A DNA stretch of 64,000 nucleotides from UBA5859 sp041940025 (GCA_041940025.1 JBGTSY010000013.1:1-64000); one strand, 5' to 3'; positions 34,542 through 44,459 are shown, numbered from the stretch's first letter. Notes: generated by a model not told the origin, from the sequence alone. Translations and numbers: made by a program.

Positions 34542-36369
34542 CTAAATATTTTAATATTTCTTGTAAATGTATGACGAACTTATCTGGGGGCAGATAACCC
34601 ACTATTCTAGCATGCCTGATTTCTTTTCCTGAAGAGTCGAAAAAGAGTACCGCGGGTGGCCCGAAAAGTTCGAATTCATTGAGTAGAGCCTGATCTTCCT
34701 GATCATTCTGCGTGATGTCGGTCTGCAATAGCTTAAAAGTTTGTAATGCGTGTCGTACCTTTTCGTCGGTAAAGGTGTGTTCTTCAAGTTCGAGACAAGC
34801 GACACACCAATCCGCATAAAAATCCAACATCATCGGGTTTGAACTTGAGGCTAGCGCGTTGCTTAACCCCTCTACTCCTTTTATTTGCACAAAGGGCAAA
34901 CTCTGGTGCTGATCAGGTGAAGGAGGGTTAAAGCTAAGAGGAGCCAATGGATCTCGCTGACCCGTGGCCGCGCCCACCAACATCACTACTCCGGCAAATG
35001 CTGTGGTGAGTCCGAGTGCTTTGATTAATTTCTCCCCCGCGCTGTCTGGATTCGGCAGGGATTCAAAGGCGTGCATAAAAACGGCGCAGCCGAGCAATAG
35101 CGCGCCCCAGAGTACTAAAGTAAGCGGACCATCAATTACTCTGGATAATATCCAGATAGCTACGCCCAGCAGAATGACGCCAAACGCTACTTTGATTCTT
35201 ACCATCCAGGCACCGGTTTTCGGTAAGAATTTGCCTTGTCCCGCGCCGATGACAATCAATGGAATGCCCATGCCAAACGCGAGACTAAATAGTGCGCCGG
35301 CCCCCAACATCGCATCACCTGTTTGGCTAATATAAAGGAGGGCGGCTGCTAGAGGAGGGGTAATACATGGGCTGGCGATTAAAGCAGACAAAAATCCCAT
35401 CGCCGCGACCCCCAAATAGGTACCGCCTCGCTGTTTATTACTCAGCTCATTTAAACGTTGTTGCCAACTGCTGGGTAACTGTAGCTCGTAGAAACCGAAC
35501 ATGGAAAGGGAGAGCAGGACAAAAATAGCTGCAAAGGAAACTAAAACATAAGGATGTTGCAGTGTGGCTTGCATATTCTGTCCGGCGAGTCCCGCGACAA
35601 CTCCTGCCAAAGCGTATGCACTTGCCATTGCCACTACGTAGGTGGTGGAGAGAGCGGTCGCCTTGCGAGTCGTCATTTGACCACTCTGGCCCGCAATTAA
35701 GCCACTTAAGATTGGGATCATGGGCAATATGCATGGTGTCAATGCCAGCAGTAATCCGAAACCAAAAAACTGCATCATATTGATGAATAATGACTGGGTT
35801 GCCAACCGGGTAGCGAGGTTATCCTGTTCTGATAATAAGTTGGTATTGTCTGTACCTGAGGAAAAGTTGTTGTCGAGGCGACTGGTGGAGATGGACGTAT
35901 CTACCGGTAAAGTGACATCGAATGTTTTGCGCATCGGTGGATAACATAATCCCGCATCGGCGCAACCCTGATAGCCTATCTCGAGGCGGTAAGTTTTATT
36001 GGCATCATGCCCGCCGAGCTGAAGTTGTGCCTGTACGTTCTGATAATAGACCTCTACGTCACCAAAGTGCTCATCCGTTTTGGCTTTTCCCGCTGGTAGG
36101 GCAACCACCTCAATTTTTGGCTGTTGGGTTTCAAATTGAAATTGGAATTTGTGCTTGTAGAGGTAATAACCGGGTGCGATTTGCCAGGCAATCTGAATAT
36201 TTTTGTCATTAAGGATCACTAGTTCAGGAGTAAATGCTTCGTCAGCGGGTAGAAATTCAACCTGCTGTTTAAATCCAAAGCTGTCTTTTCCGGGCCACAA
36301 CGAGCTTTCCGCCAGAAGTGGTGGGCACAGACTGACAAAGATCAGTAAAATATGAAGCAGTTTTTTCAT
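34513..36369 (-). CDS. dsbD: thiol:disulfide interchange protein DsbD
   Basis: A 618-residue inner-membrane protein that moves electrons from cytoplasmic thioredoxin to periplasmic partners. It has a signal peptide, an N-terminal alpha domain with a Cys pair in QGCADAGLCYPP, eight membrane segments with the Cys of TPCILPMIPIL and IASPCITPPLAAALLY, and a C-terminal thioredoxin domain with DWCVACLELE. All six cysteines are present. It overlaps cutA upstream by four bases and a TlpA-like gene downstream. Confidence 0.95.
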   Translation of the reverse strand: MKKLLHILLIFVSLCPPLLAESSLWPGKDSFGFKQQVEFLPADEAFTPELVILNDKNIQIAWQIAPGYYLYKHKFQFQFETQQPKIEVVALPAGKAKTDEHFGDVEVYYQNVQAQLQLGGHDANKTYRLEIGYQGCADAGLCYPPMRKTFDVTLPVDTSISTSRLDNNFSSGTDNTNLLSEQDNLATRLATQSLFINMMQFFGFGLLLALTPCILPMIPILSGLIAGQSGQMTTRKATALSTTYVVAMASAYALAGVVAGLAGQNMQATLQHPYVLVSFAAIFVLLSLSMFGFYELQLPSSWQQRLNELSNKQRGGTYLGVAAMGFLSALIASPCITPPLAAALLYISQTGDAMLGAGALFSLAFGMGIPLIVIGAGQGKFLPKTGAWMVRIKVAFGVILLGVAIWILSRVIDGPLTLVLWGALLLGCAVFMHAFESLPNPDSAGEKLIKALGLTTAFAGVVMLVGAATGQRDPLAPLSFNPPSPDQHQSLPFVQIKGVEGLSNALASSSNPMMLDFYADWCVACLELEEHTFTDEKVRHALQTFKLLQTDITQNDQEDQALLNEFELFGPPAVLFFDSSGKEIRHARIVGYLPPDKFVIHLQEILKYLDANAWTKQI

Positions 36370-36698
36370 CGGCAGTGGTCTTTAATCCAATCGAGGTAGG
36401 TTTTAGCGCCATCAGCGATGTCTAAGCTGATACACTCCGGCACCGAATATGGGTGATTGTTTTCCAATTTTTGGACGATTTTGGGCACCAGATGATTACA
36501 GGTTTTTATTAACATTTGATGTTCTTCTGCCTGTTCAATTGTGCCTTCCCATGCATACACAGAGGTGCTTTCCGGTAGTAAATTGACACAGGCTGCTAAC
36601 TGATCTTCGACGATATGGTGTGCAAATTTCAGTGCTTCTTGGCGATTTGGCCAAGTAGTTAACACCATGCAGGGCTGAACTGTGAACTGGTTTGCCAT
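36366..36698 (-). CDS. cutA: CutA1 family divalent-cation tolerance protein
   Basis: A 110-residue trimeric cytoplasmic protein of the CutA1 family, linked to copper and divalent ion tolerance though its biochemical role is unclear. The LVLTTWPNRQEALKFAHHIVED-like start, AACVNLLPESTSVYAWEGTIEQAEEHQMLIKT middle and the ENNHPYSVPECI end are clear when read as pieces. It is followed directly by dsbD, an arrangement common in gammaproteobacteria. Confidence 0.93.
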   Translation of the reverse strand: MANQFTVQPCMVLTTWPNRQEALKFAHHIVEDQLAACVNLLPESTSVYAWEGTIEQAEEHQMLIKTCNHLVPKIVQKLENNHPYSVPECISLDIADGAKTYLDWIKDHCR

Positions 36699-36823
36699 TT
36701 GAGTTGCTTCCTTATATTACAATGTGCTTTTCAAGTCGTCATTGGTATTGTAGCGATTCATTAAATCGGCTCGCTTCCATTCACCTCAAACAAAAAATAT
36801 TTCTCATCAAACTGTGGTTTCTA

Positions 36824-36851
36824 TTGACACTTCAAGCTACTTGAGTATGAT
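36824..36851 (+). promoter_or_regulatory. sigma70-like promoter of groES-groEL
   Basis: TTGACA at 36824-36829 and TATGAT at 36846-36851 are separated by 16 bases. The -10 box directly abuts and shares one base with the CIRCE repeat, so bound repressor would block polymerase. No typical heat-shock sigma32 promoter was noticed. Confidence 0.8.
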
Positions 36852-36877
36852 TAGCACTCTCGTCGCCAGAGTGCTAA
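36851..36877 (+). promoter_or_regulatory. CIRCE operator (HrcA binding site)
   Basis: TTAGCACTC and GAGTGCTAA are separated by nine bases, an exact match to the consensus CIRCE element. It lies about 72 bases before the groES start codon and overlaps the promoter. This predicts that an HrcA repressor is encoded elsewhere in the genome. Confidence 0.95.
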
Positions 36878-36949
36878 TTTAGTGGTTTGGCTGACGTTCT
36901 ATTCTACATGTACCGAGTTTAAAGTCTTTATTGGCTAAGGAGAGAGTGA

Positions 36950-37237
36950 ATGAATATTCGTCCGCTTCATGACCGTGTGATTGTACGTCGCAGGGAAGAA
37001 GAGAAAAAATCGGCTGGTGGCATTGTGATTCCGGACACTGCAACTGAAAAGCCGGTGGAAGGTGAAATTGTTGCCGTGGGCAATGGCAAGGTATTAGAAA
37101 ATGGTGAGTCACGTCCAGTAGATGTCAAGGTGGGAGATAAGATCCTGTTTGGTAAATATGCTGGCACCGAAGTGAAAGTCGACGGTGACGAACTATTGGT
37201 TCTGCGCGAAGATGACATTATGGCAGTTGTGAGCTAA
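36950..37237 (+). CDS. groES: co-chaperonin GroES
   Basis: A 95-residue heptameric lid of the GroEL chaperonin. It begins MNIRPLHDRVIVRR, has the mobile loop KKSAGGIVIPDTA and ends in the KVDGDELLVLREDDIMAVV segment, in pieces typical of the family. An AAGGAGAGAG box precedes the ATG. GroEL follows 67 bases downstream in the same operon. Confidence 0.97.
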   Translation: MNIRPLHDRVIVRRREEEKKSAGGIVIPDTATEKPVEGEIVAVGNGKVLENGESRPVDVKVGDKILFGKYAGTEVKVDGDELLVLREDDIMAVVS

Positions 37238-37304
37238 GTGTTTGAATTAATGGATTATTATTCAGAGTAATGAATCCCTATTAGAAATCGAAGAGGAATA
37301 AAAG

Positions 37305-38951
37305 ATGTCAGCTAAAGACGTAAAATTCAGCGATGATGCGCGCCAAAAGATGGCCGCTGGGGTCGATATTTTGGCGAACGCAGTCAAAGTGACTTTGGGA
37401 CCCAAAGGTCGCAATGTAGTATTGGATAAATCCTTTGGTGCACCCACGATCACCAAAGACGGTGTGTCGGTAGCCAAAGAAATCGAACTTAAAGACAAGT
37501 TTGAGAATATGGGTGCACAGATGGTGAAAGAGGTTGCCTCTCAAACCTCAGATATTGCCGGCGATGGCACCACCACTGCGACCGTATTGGCTCAGGTGAT
37601 TCTCAGAGAGGGCATGAAGGCCGTAGCCGCTGGTATGAATCCGATGGATCTCAAACGGGGCTTGGATAAAGCTGTACGCGCAGCTGTGGATGAATTACAA
37701 AAACTGTCGACTCCTTGTTCCGATGACAAATCTATCAGTCAAGTGGGCACTATCTCTGCTAATTCTGATAGCGCAATCGGAGACATCATTGCAGAAGCAA
37801 TGAAAAAAGTGGGCAAAGAAGGAGTAATCACTGTAGAAGATGGCTCTGGTCTTGAGAATGAACTGGACGTCGTAGAGGGAATGCAATTTGACCGCGGATA
37901 CCTCTCTCCATATTTCATTACTGATCAACAAGGCATGTCTTGTGAATTGGAAGATCCCCTCATCCTGCTTCACGATAAGAAAATCTCCAATATCCGGGAA
38001 ATGTTACCTTTATTAGAGGGTGTTGCTAAAGCAGGTCGTCCTTTGTTGGTGATTGCAGAAGACATCGAAGGTGAAGCCCTGGCCACTTTGGTGGTGAACA
38101 GCATTCGCGGTATCGTGAAGGTGTGTGCAGTTAAAGCACCTGGATTCGGTGACCGTCGTAAGGAAATGTTGCAAGACATCGGTATTTTGACCAAAGGTAA
38201 TGTGATTTCCGAAGAACTGGGTCTGTCCCTAGAGAAAGTTCAACCCGAAGATCTGGGCTCAGCAAAACGTGTGCTGGTAACCAAAGACAACACCACCATC
38301 ATTGATGGTGCGGGTGATGCGACCGAAATCGAAGCACGAGTGAGTCAGATCCGCAACCGCATCGAAGAGACTACCTCTGATTACGATCGTGAGAAATTGC
38401 AAGAGCGTGTGGCTAAATTAGCTGGCGGTGTGGCCGTGATTAAAGTTGGCGCTGCTACCGAAGTGGAAATGAAAGAGAAGAAAGCACGTGTGGAAGATGC
38501 ATTGCATGCTACTCGCGCGGCGGTGGAAGAAGGTGTCGTGCCCGGTGGTGGCGTAGCCCTGATTCGTACTTTAGGTGCGTTGGGTGCAGTCAAGGGTGAC
38601 AACGAAGATCAAGATGTGGGTATTAAGATTTTACTTCGTGCTATCCAAGAGCCACTAAGACAAATTGTCGATAATACCGGTGGTGAGCCCTCTGTAGTGG
38701 TCAATAAAGTGTTAGAAGGTAGCGGCAATTTCGGTTACAACGCTGCCACTAGCGAATATGGTGACATGCTCGAAATGGGTATTCTTGACCCCACTAAGGT
38801 GACTCGTACTGCATTGCAAAATGCAGCTTCAGTAGCTGGTTTGATGGTGACCACCGAAGCCATGGTGGCGGACCTTCCTGAAGATGATAAATCGATGCCG
38901 CCGATGGGTGGTGATATGGGTGGTATGGGCGGTATGGGCGGCATGATGTAG
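37305..38951 (+). CDS. groEL: chaperonin GroEL
   Basis: A 548-residue subunit of the tetradecameric chaperonin that folds proteins inside its cavity using ATP. The ATP site DGTTTATVL, the apical domain with AEDIEGEALATLVVN and the end with the Gly-Gly-Met repeats (GGDMGGMGGMGGMM) are all present. The length is standard. Transcription ends in a strong terminator just downstream. Confidence 0.98.
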   Translation: MSAKDVKFSDDARQKMAAGVDILANAVKVTLGPKGRNVVLDKSFGAPTITKDGVSVAKEIELKDKFENMGAQMVKEVASQTSDIAGDGTTTATVLAQVILREGMKAVAAGMNPMDLKRGLDKAVRAAVDELQKLSTPCSDDKSISQVGTISANSDSAIGDIIAEAMKKVGKEGVITVEDGSGLENELDVVEGMQFDRGYLSPYFITDQQGMSCELEDPLILLHDKKISNIREMLPLLEGVAKAGRPLLVIAEDIEGEALATLVVNSIRGIVKVCAVKAPGFGDRRKEMLQDIGILTKGNVISEELGLSLEKVQPEDLGSAKRVLVTKDNTTIIDGAGDATEIEARVSQIRNRIEETTSDYDREKLQERVAKLAGGVAVIKVGAATEVEMKEKKARVEDALHATRAAVEEGVVPGGGVALIRTLGALGAVKGDNEDQDVGIKILLRAIQEPLRQIVDNTGGEPSVVVNKVLEGSGNFGYNAATSEYGDMLEMGILDPTKVTRTALQNAASVAGLMVTTEAMVADLPEDDKSMPPMGGDMGGMGGMGGMM

Positions 38952-38980
38952 TTGCCCGCTGACCAATCAGCACCAACATT

Positions 38981-39010
38981 AAAGCCCGGCTCATGTCGGG
39001 CTTTTTTTTT
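38981..39010 (+). terminator. rho-independent terminator of groESL
   Basis: AAAGCCCG and CGGGCTTT form an eight-base stem around an eight-base loop, followed by a run of T. It begins 29 bases after the groEL stop codon. Confidence 0.9.
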
Positions 39011-39165
39011 AAATTCAAGAGGATAAATATAGCGCGCCGAGCAGACAGCACATCAGTATTTTGGAAATTGACCGATAAATGAAGAGAACGGATTTTTCTC
39101 AATCGAGACAGATTCATGGTCTTATCTTCACTCCAATCCCCTTGGGTGTGTCGGTCACATAAAAC

Positions 39166-42100
39166 ATGCTGAATTTTCGTCCAAATACAATCCTGGTGGC
39201 AAATAGTGTCTTGTTTGCACTCTACTTACTGGGCTTTGTTCTACCCTGGGCGATCTCAGTCAATCCAGTTTGGCTTGTTCCTCCCTTCTTGGCCACAGGT
39301 ATGGCGCTGGCATTTCTGATTCGCTTTCGTCTGATGGTATTGCCCGGCCTTTGGATGGCCGCATTTGTTTCATTTTTTCTTTATCAGTATGTACTAGATA
39401 TAGAGCAAAGTTGGTCAATCCTATTGGCTAGCGTCATCTTTGCTTCTGTGGTCTCTGTTCAGTTGTTGCTGGTGCAAATGATTCTTTCTCGTGTATTAGA
39501 TAACACATTTGTGCTGGATAATAACGATTCGATTTTTCATTTTGTTTTGATAAGCGGCCCATTAAGTGCCCTGTTTTCAGCCACGACAGTGACCTTGATT
39601 ATCTATAGTCAAGGCTTAGTCGGCCAGCATGAGGTGATTCATTTTTGGGCGATTTGGTGGGTTGGCGATGGTTTAGGTAGCGTCATGGGTGCGCCGCTTG
39701 CGATGCTCTTTATTGCTAAACCTCACCGTCAATGGCGTAAGAGGCGCATCCCATTAGGGGTTCCCCTGCTGTTATTTGCTGTATTCACCGCGATAGTATT
39801 ATCTCGCGCCAGTCATTGGGAGACCCAACTAAACCAGCAGTCCTTCAATGCTAAAGCTAATTTTGTAGCCACTAACGCTGAAAATGTGATTCATTCAAAT
39901 CTTCAATGGGTGGAAAACTTAGAGCGACTATATCGGGCGTCGCAGGACGTGGAGTATTACGAGTTTTTGCAGTTTGTTATCAAGGATTTTAACCAGCATG
40001 CTGGCGTGTACGCACTCGCTTGGGCACCTCAAGTAAGAGGTGAAGATCTTGTGGAAGCCGAAGAAGAGTTGCGTGAGATATTAGGACGAAATTTTCTCAT
40101 CACCGAACAGACCGACGCAGGCACCTTAGTGCAAGTCACGCCCCGTGAACGTCATTATCCCGTGGCCTATGTGATGCCTCTGACAGGAAATGAGAAGGTT
40201 GTTGGTTTTGATCTGTACTCCCATCCTTTGAGACGCGAAGCATTGGATGGCGCTGTGAGTGCTAATGCCCCCTATGCTTCTGAAACTATGTTGCTGGTGC
40301 ATGACAATTCAGACACCAAAGGGTTTATCGTCGCGGTCCCGGTTTTTGAGTCATCCCAAGTTCCCGTCACCAATGAGCAGCGATTAAATGAACTACGTGG
40401 TTTTGTATTAGGTGCATTTACCATTGAAAAACTCATTACGCCGCTGGTCCAGGATGCTGAGAATATAGGATTCAGCATCCGAATTTACGATGTCACCAAA
40501 GCGGCCAGTCCTAATTTGATTTATTCCTCGCACTTGGATGAAGCTCACGGATCGGGCACGCTTAGATATGAAAAACAGATTGATCTAGCAGGTCGGATCT
40601 GGGAAGTAGAGATTTTGCCTTCCCTACGATACGTGGGTGTACAGAACTCGTGGCAATCTTGGTTGAATGCGCTCGTCCTATTTCTGGGGGCGGTTGCCTT
40701 TACTGGGTTATTGCTGTTTGTCACTGGGCGAACTGCGTTAATCGAAGCACTAGTGGAACAAAAAACACAAGATCTCAATAGTATCAATCAGGAATTCAGA
40801 TCAAGTAATAGACTACTAGGCGTCATTAGCGCGGCGCAGATGGCTTTTATCTCTGAGAAAAATTCGAAACAGACTTTCGCTGAGTTGTTAAGTGACATTA
40901 TCGATATTACCGACAGTCAATTTGGTTTCATTGGTGAAATCAATTACGACGCCAAGAAAACACCATTTCTGCAAATGAATGCGTTTATCAATCTAAGTTG
41001 GAGCCAGAAAGATAAAATATTGTTTAATCAACAACAGTCTGAAGGATTCGTTTTTCGAAAATTAGATCCTTTGATAGGTGATGTGATCGTGACTCAAAAG
41101 CCTATTATTGCCAATGAGTCAGAACAGTGTGACATCTTTTCTGAGCCACATTTGAATGTGCCGAAAGTGGATACCTTTCTTGGTTTGCCCATTTTCTCTG
41201 GAGAACAGTTAATCGGCGTGGCTGGAATCGCAAATCGGCATGAAGGCTACGACGATCTGATCATTGCTTATTTAGAACCTTTTCTAGCGACTTGCGCGAA
41301 TATGATCCTGGCAGCACGTTCCGAACTCAATCGATTGCAGTCTTTGGAAGACTTAAAAGAGAGTGAAGAGTATGTCACTTCAATTGTCAGCCATGCGGTA
41401 GACGGCATTATATCGGTGGACACAAACGGTTTCGTCTGTTCTGCGAATTTAGCCGCTGAGGCAATATTTGGACTAGTAGAGTCCGAGTTGGCCAATATGA
41501 GCATTGAGCAGTTGATTCCAGATCTCGCGTCGGAACACGAAGACTTATTGTTACAGTATGCAAACGAAGATGAACAAGGGCTCACTATCGCAGGTCGTTC
41601 AATGTTTGCGCATCATCTAGACGGGCAGATGATTCCAGTGGATGTTGCTGTGAGTCATGTGATGCGTCATGGTGAGAAAAGATATATTGTCATGATTCGA
41701 GACATCTCAAGTACCAGAGAATATGAACAAAAATTAAATAATACAATCAATCAACTGGAGACTCGGGCCAATGAGATTACTTTGTTAAGTGGCTTGAGCG
41801 AATCGTTACACAGCTGTGAGCTTCTTGAAGAAGCTTATCAGGTGGTGGCGACCATTATGCCGAAGTTGGTTCCGGAAATGTCCGGCGCGCTCTATTTTTT
41901 GGGTGAAGGGGGAGAGCGTTTAGAGGCGGTATGCGATTGGGGTGCTCATCCCCCGGAGCAGACACAATTTGCACAATCTTCCTGCATTGCCATTAGACGT
42001 GGCGTGCCTTTTCGCTCTTTAAATGCAGAGTCACCTTTAATATGTCGTCACTTAGATCAACCCGCACCCTATATTTCATACTGTTTACCGCTTATTGCTC

Positions 42101-42798
42101 AAGGGGAAACTCTGGGGGTTTTGTTTTTTCAGAGCCATGAACACTACGATGAAAATATAGAGACACAAAAAGCAGATCTCTATTGGGGCACGGAAGACAT
42201 TGTGATGCCGGCCAGTAAACAGATTGCTATGGCACTGGCGAATATTCGTCTCAGAGAATCTTTGCGTCAACAGTCGATTCGGGATCCTTTAACCGGTTTA
42301 TATAATCGTCGATTTATGACTGAAATGTTAAACAATTCAATTTCCAAAGCGCGGCGACAAGACAACCCTGGATTGGCCATTCTCACTTTAGATATCGACC
42401 ACTTTAAAAAAGTTAACGATACATATGGGCATGATACAGGTGATGCAGTGTTGGTTCTTTTAGCGAAACTATTGGTAGGATCAGTACGGGACAGTGATGT
42501 AGTATGCCGATTCGGTGGTGAGGAATTCGTTATTATTTTAAATGACTCGACAAAAAAGATTGCGGTTGAACGTGCTGAAAGCATTCGAGAAGCAGTCGCA
42601 GCAATGCGAGTGCCGGGTCCAAATTCTGAAACCATTAGATTAACCGCTTCCATTGGGGTGTCGGTGTACGGAGAACAGGCAAGTGAGGCAGACGATTTAC
42701 TAAAAAAGGCGGATGAAGCGCTCTATACGGCAAAGCGCCAAGGACGTAATCGTGTGGCCGCGATGCCAACGCCCATCGATGTATCTGATACTGCTTAG
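39166..42798 (+). CDS. multidomain membrane diguanylate cyclase (MASE1-like, CHASE, GAF, PAS, GAF, GGDEF)
   Basis: A 1210-residue sensor enzyme. The order appears to be an N-terminal membrane region of about seven helices resembling MASE1 (1-215), a periplasmic CHASE-type domain (about 220-500), another membrane helix, GAF (about 540-725), PAS (about 735-860), a second GAF (about 870-1030) and a GGDEF domain. The active site is GGEEF near 1117, with the inhibitory I-site RDSD five residues before it, so it should make cyclic-di-GMP with feedback control. It is single-gene, just after groEL, and convergent with pilU. Confidence 0.85.
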   Translation: MLNFRPNTILVANSVLFALYLLGFVLPWAISVNPVWLVPPFLATGMALAFLIRFRLMVLPGLWMAAFVSFFLYQYVLDIEQSWSILLASVIFASVVSVQLLLVQMILSRVLDNTFVLDNNDSIFHFVLISGPLSALFSATTVTLIIYSQGLVGQHEVIHFWAIWWVGDGLGSVMGAPLAMLFIAKPHRQWRKRRIPLGVPLLLFAVFTAIVLSRASHWETQLNQQSFNAKANFVATNAENVIHSNLQWVENLERLYRASQDVEYYEFLQFVIKDFNQHAGVYALAWAPQVRGEDLVEAEEELREILGRNFLITEQTDAGTLVQVTPRERHYPVAYVMPLTGNEKVVGFDLYSHPLRREALDGAVSANAPYASETMLLVHDNSDTKGFIVAVPVFESSQVPVTNEQRLNELRGFVLGAFTIEKLITPLVQDAENIGFSIRIYDVTKAASPNLIYSSHLDEAHGSGTLRYEKQIDLAGRIWEVEILPSLRYVGVQNSWQSWLNALVLFLGAVAFTGLLLFVTGRTALIEALVEQKTQDLNSINQEFRSSNRLLGVISAAQMAFISEKNSKQTFAELLSDIIDITDSQFGFIGEINYDAKKTPFLQMNAFINLSWSQKDKILFNQQQSEGFVFRKLDPLIGDVIVTQKPIIANESEQCDIFSEPHLNVPKVDTFLGLPIFSGEQLIGVAGIANRHEGYDDLIIAYLEPFLATCANMILAARSELNRLQSLEDLKESEEYVTSIVSHAVDGIISVDTNGFVCSANLAAEAIFGLVESELANMSIEQLIPDLASEHEDLLLQYANEDEQGLTIAGRSMFAHHLDGQMIPVDVAVSHVMRHGEKRYIVMIRDISSTREYEQKLNNTINQLETRANEITLLSGLSESLHSCELLEEAYQVVATIMPKLVPEMSGALYFLGEGGERLEAVCDWGAHPPEQTQFAQSSCIAIRRGVPFRSLNAESPLICRHLDQPAPYISYCLPLIAQGETLGVLFFQSHEHYDENIETQKADLYWGTEDIVMPASKQIAMALANIRLRESLRQQSIRDPLTGLYNRRFMTEMLNNSISKARRQDNPGLAILTLDIDHFKKVNDTYGHDTGDAVLVLLAKLLVGSVRDSDVVCRFGGEEFVIILNDSTKKIAVERAESIREAVAAMRVPGPNSETIRLTASIGVSVYGEQASEADDLLKKADEALYTAKRQGRNRVAAMPTPIDVSDTA

Positions 42799-42815
42799 CA
42801 GAGGTGTGGCTAAGC
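42793..42815. terminator. weak hairpin between the diguanylate cyclase gene and pilU
   Basis: GCTTAGC and GCTAAGC pair over seven bases around a nine-base loop and overlap the stop codon of the cyclase gene. No continuous T-run follows, so termination would be weak; it may be only a coincidence between two convergent genes. Confidence 0.35.
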
Positions 42816-42821
42816 TTGAGT

Positions 42822-43982
42822 TTATTCTGTCTCGAGAATGCTTAAGCCACTGGTTTCTTCTTTGAAATCCTTATAGGGATCGGACGATTTGGCGCCCAAA
42901 GGATCATCTTGCAGCTTTTTACCTTTTTCTAGCAGATTAATTCGCAGCCGCAGATTGTTACGCGACTCTGCATTTTTCAGCGCTTCCTCTAGAGAGATTT
43001 GGCCCTGCTCGTACAAATGGTAGAGCGCACTGTCGAACGTTTGCATACCCAGATTCTCGGATTTTTCCATCACCTCTCGAATCGAATCGATCTCGCCTCG
43101 TTTGATCATTTCACATACCAGTGGGGTGCCCAGCAATATCTCAAATGCCGCCGTGCGTGTTTTGTTCACGGTGGGCACAAGCCTTTGGGAAACGAAACCG
43201 CGTAAATTGAGAGAAAGATCCAACAGCAAGGTATTTCGTTTTTGTTCGGGAAAAAAGTTGATAATACGATCCAGTGCTTGGTTTGCATTATTGGCGTGCA
43301 AAGTGGAGAGACATAGATGACCGGTTTCCGCGAATGCGATAGCGTGTTCCATGGTTTCTCGGTGGCGTATCTCACCAATTAATATGACATCCGGAGCTTG
43401 GCGCAGTGTATTGGCCAGGGCATCGTCGTAGGAATCTGTGTCTACTCCCACCTCCCGCTGATTGACAATCGACTTTTTATGTTTATGGATATACTCAATT
43501 GGATCTTCTATGGTAATGATATGGCCAGCAGAATTTTCATTGCGATAATTTAGCAGCGACGCCAAAGAGGTGGACTTACCAGAACCTGTGGCACCAACAA
43601 ACAATACCAGACCACGTTTTTGCATGATCAGCTTGGTCAAGATATCGGGTAAGCCAAGTGTCTGAAGACTTGGAATTTCCATCTTGATGGCGCGAATGAC
43701 CATGGCTACTTGATTGCGTTGAATAAAAATATTCACACGGAAACGCCCTAAGCCGGTGGCAGAAATCGCTAAATTCATTTCCGGTTTGTGTTCAAATTGG
43801 TGGATCTGTTCCTCGTCCATCACCTGATAGGCAATCTGCTTCACTTCTGCGGGTTCTAAGGACTTGTCACCAATAGGGGTGAGGCGACCGTGAATTTTGA
43901 TACTAGGTGGTGCGCCGACGGTGAGATAGAGATCCGATCCGTCGTTCTCCACCATGTGGCGCAGCATAGGTTCTAGTTCCAT
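42822..43982 (-). CDS. pilU: type IV pilus retraction ATPase PilU
   Basis: A 386-residue hexameric secretion ATPase that helps PilT retract type IV pili. Motifs: N-terminal PAS-like domain with DGSDLYLTVGAPP, Walker A GATGSGKST, Asp box ITIEDPIEYIH, Walker B ILIGEIR and the His box GHLCLSTLHANN. The start MELEPMLRHMVENDGSDLYLTV and the extended C-terminal tail fit PilU rather than PilT. PilT and the pilus genes are not in this window. A diguanylate cyclase is its convergent neighbour. Confidence 0.92.
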   Translation of the reverse strand: MELEPMLRHMVENDGSDLYLTVGAPPSIKIHGRLTPIGDKSLEPAEVKQIAYQVMDEEQIHQFEHKPEMNLAISATGLGRFRVNIFIQRNQVAMVIRAIKMEIPSLQTLGLPDILTKLIMQKRGLVLFVGATGSGKSTSLASLLNYRNENSAGHIITIEDPIEYIHKHKKSIVNQREVGVDTDSYDDALANTLRQAPDVILIGEIRHRETMEHAIAFAETGHLCLSTLHANNANQALDRIINFFPEQKRNTLLLDLSLNLRGFVSQRLVPTVNKTRTAAFEILLGTPLVCEMIKRGEIDSIREVMEKSENLGMQTFDSALYHLYEQGQISLEEALKNAESRNNLRLRINLLEKGKKLQDDPLGAKSSDPYKDFKEETSGLSILETE

Positions 43983-44129
43983 GTGATCCTCTGGAGGTTG
44001 CAGCTATTGTAATTAATGACTCGATAATTATTATCGGCTTCATTGCGCTTCACCTAAGGATTTGTATCTTCTTGAGTGGTAAAGACTTAGTTTTAACGAG
44101 TGACGAATGAATTGTAGAGAATCAAGGCG

Positions 44130-44459
44130 CTAGATATCTAAATAGATATGCGGAACAGTGATTTTTAAAGGAAGCGGTATTAGAGATTGGCCACCGCAGG
44201 GACCGCCTTCACATGTGCCGTTGCTGAGGTTAAAGCGCGCACCGTGTGTGGCACATTGGATCTGTGATCCATCAACGGAGAGAAATTGATTGGGTCGCCA
44301 GTTTAAACTCACTCCCCGATGGGGGCATCGATTGAGATAAGCGCGATATCCATTTTGGGTACGTATCAAAAAACCACTCTTGATGTCTTCCTTTATGTAA
44401 AAATCAAACTCTTTGGTTTGACCGATTGCGAGTTCGTTCAGAGTGGCCAGTAGAAGCAT
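44130..44459 (-). CDS. small Rieske [2Fe-2S] ferredoxin-like protein
   Basis: A 109-residue single-domain Rieske protein. The cluster ligands are Cys45 and His47 (CPHRG) and Cys69 and His72 (CATHG). Two extra cysteines, 83 and 88, follow in TCEGGPCGG. Such small proteins are electron carriers for oxygenases or stand alone; no oxygenase gene is next to it. It diverges from glnE by 141 bases. The alkB gene is 10 kb away, so no link is claimed. Confidence 0.88.
   Translation of the reverse strand: MLLLATLNELAIGQTKEFDFYIKEDIKSGFLIRTQNGYRAYLNRCPHRGVSLNWRPNQFLSVDGSQIQCATHGARFNLSNGTCEGGPCGGQSLIPLPLKITVPHIYLDI

Noticed and set aside
42793..42815. Hairpin between the cyclase gene and pilU as a strong terminator
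   Set aside because: Short stem, overlap with the stop codon and no T-run; kept only as a low-confidence feature.
44130..44459. Rieske protein as electron donor of the AlkB-like hydroxylase
   Set aside because: The genes are 10 kb apart with unrelated genes between, and AlkB enzymes use rubredoxin.
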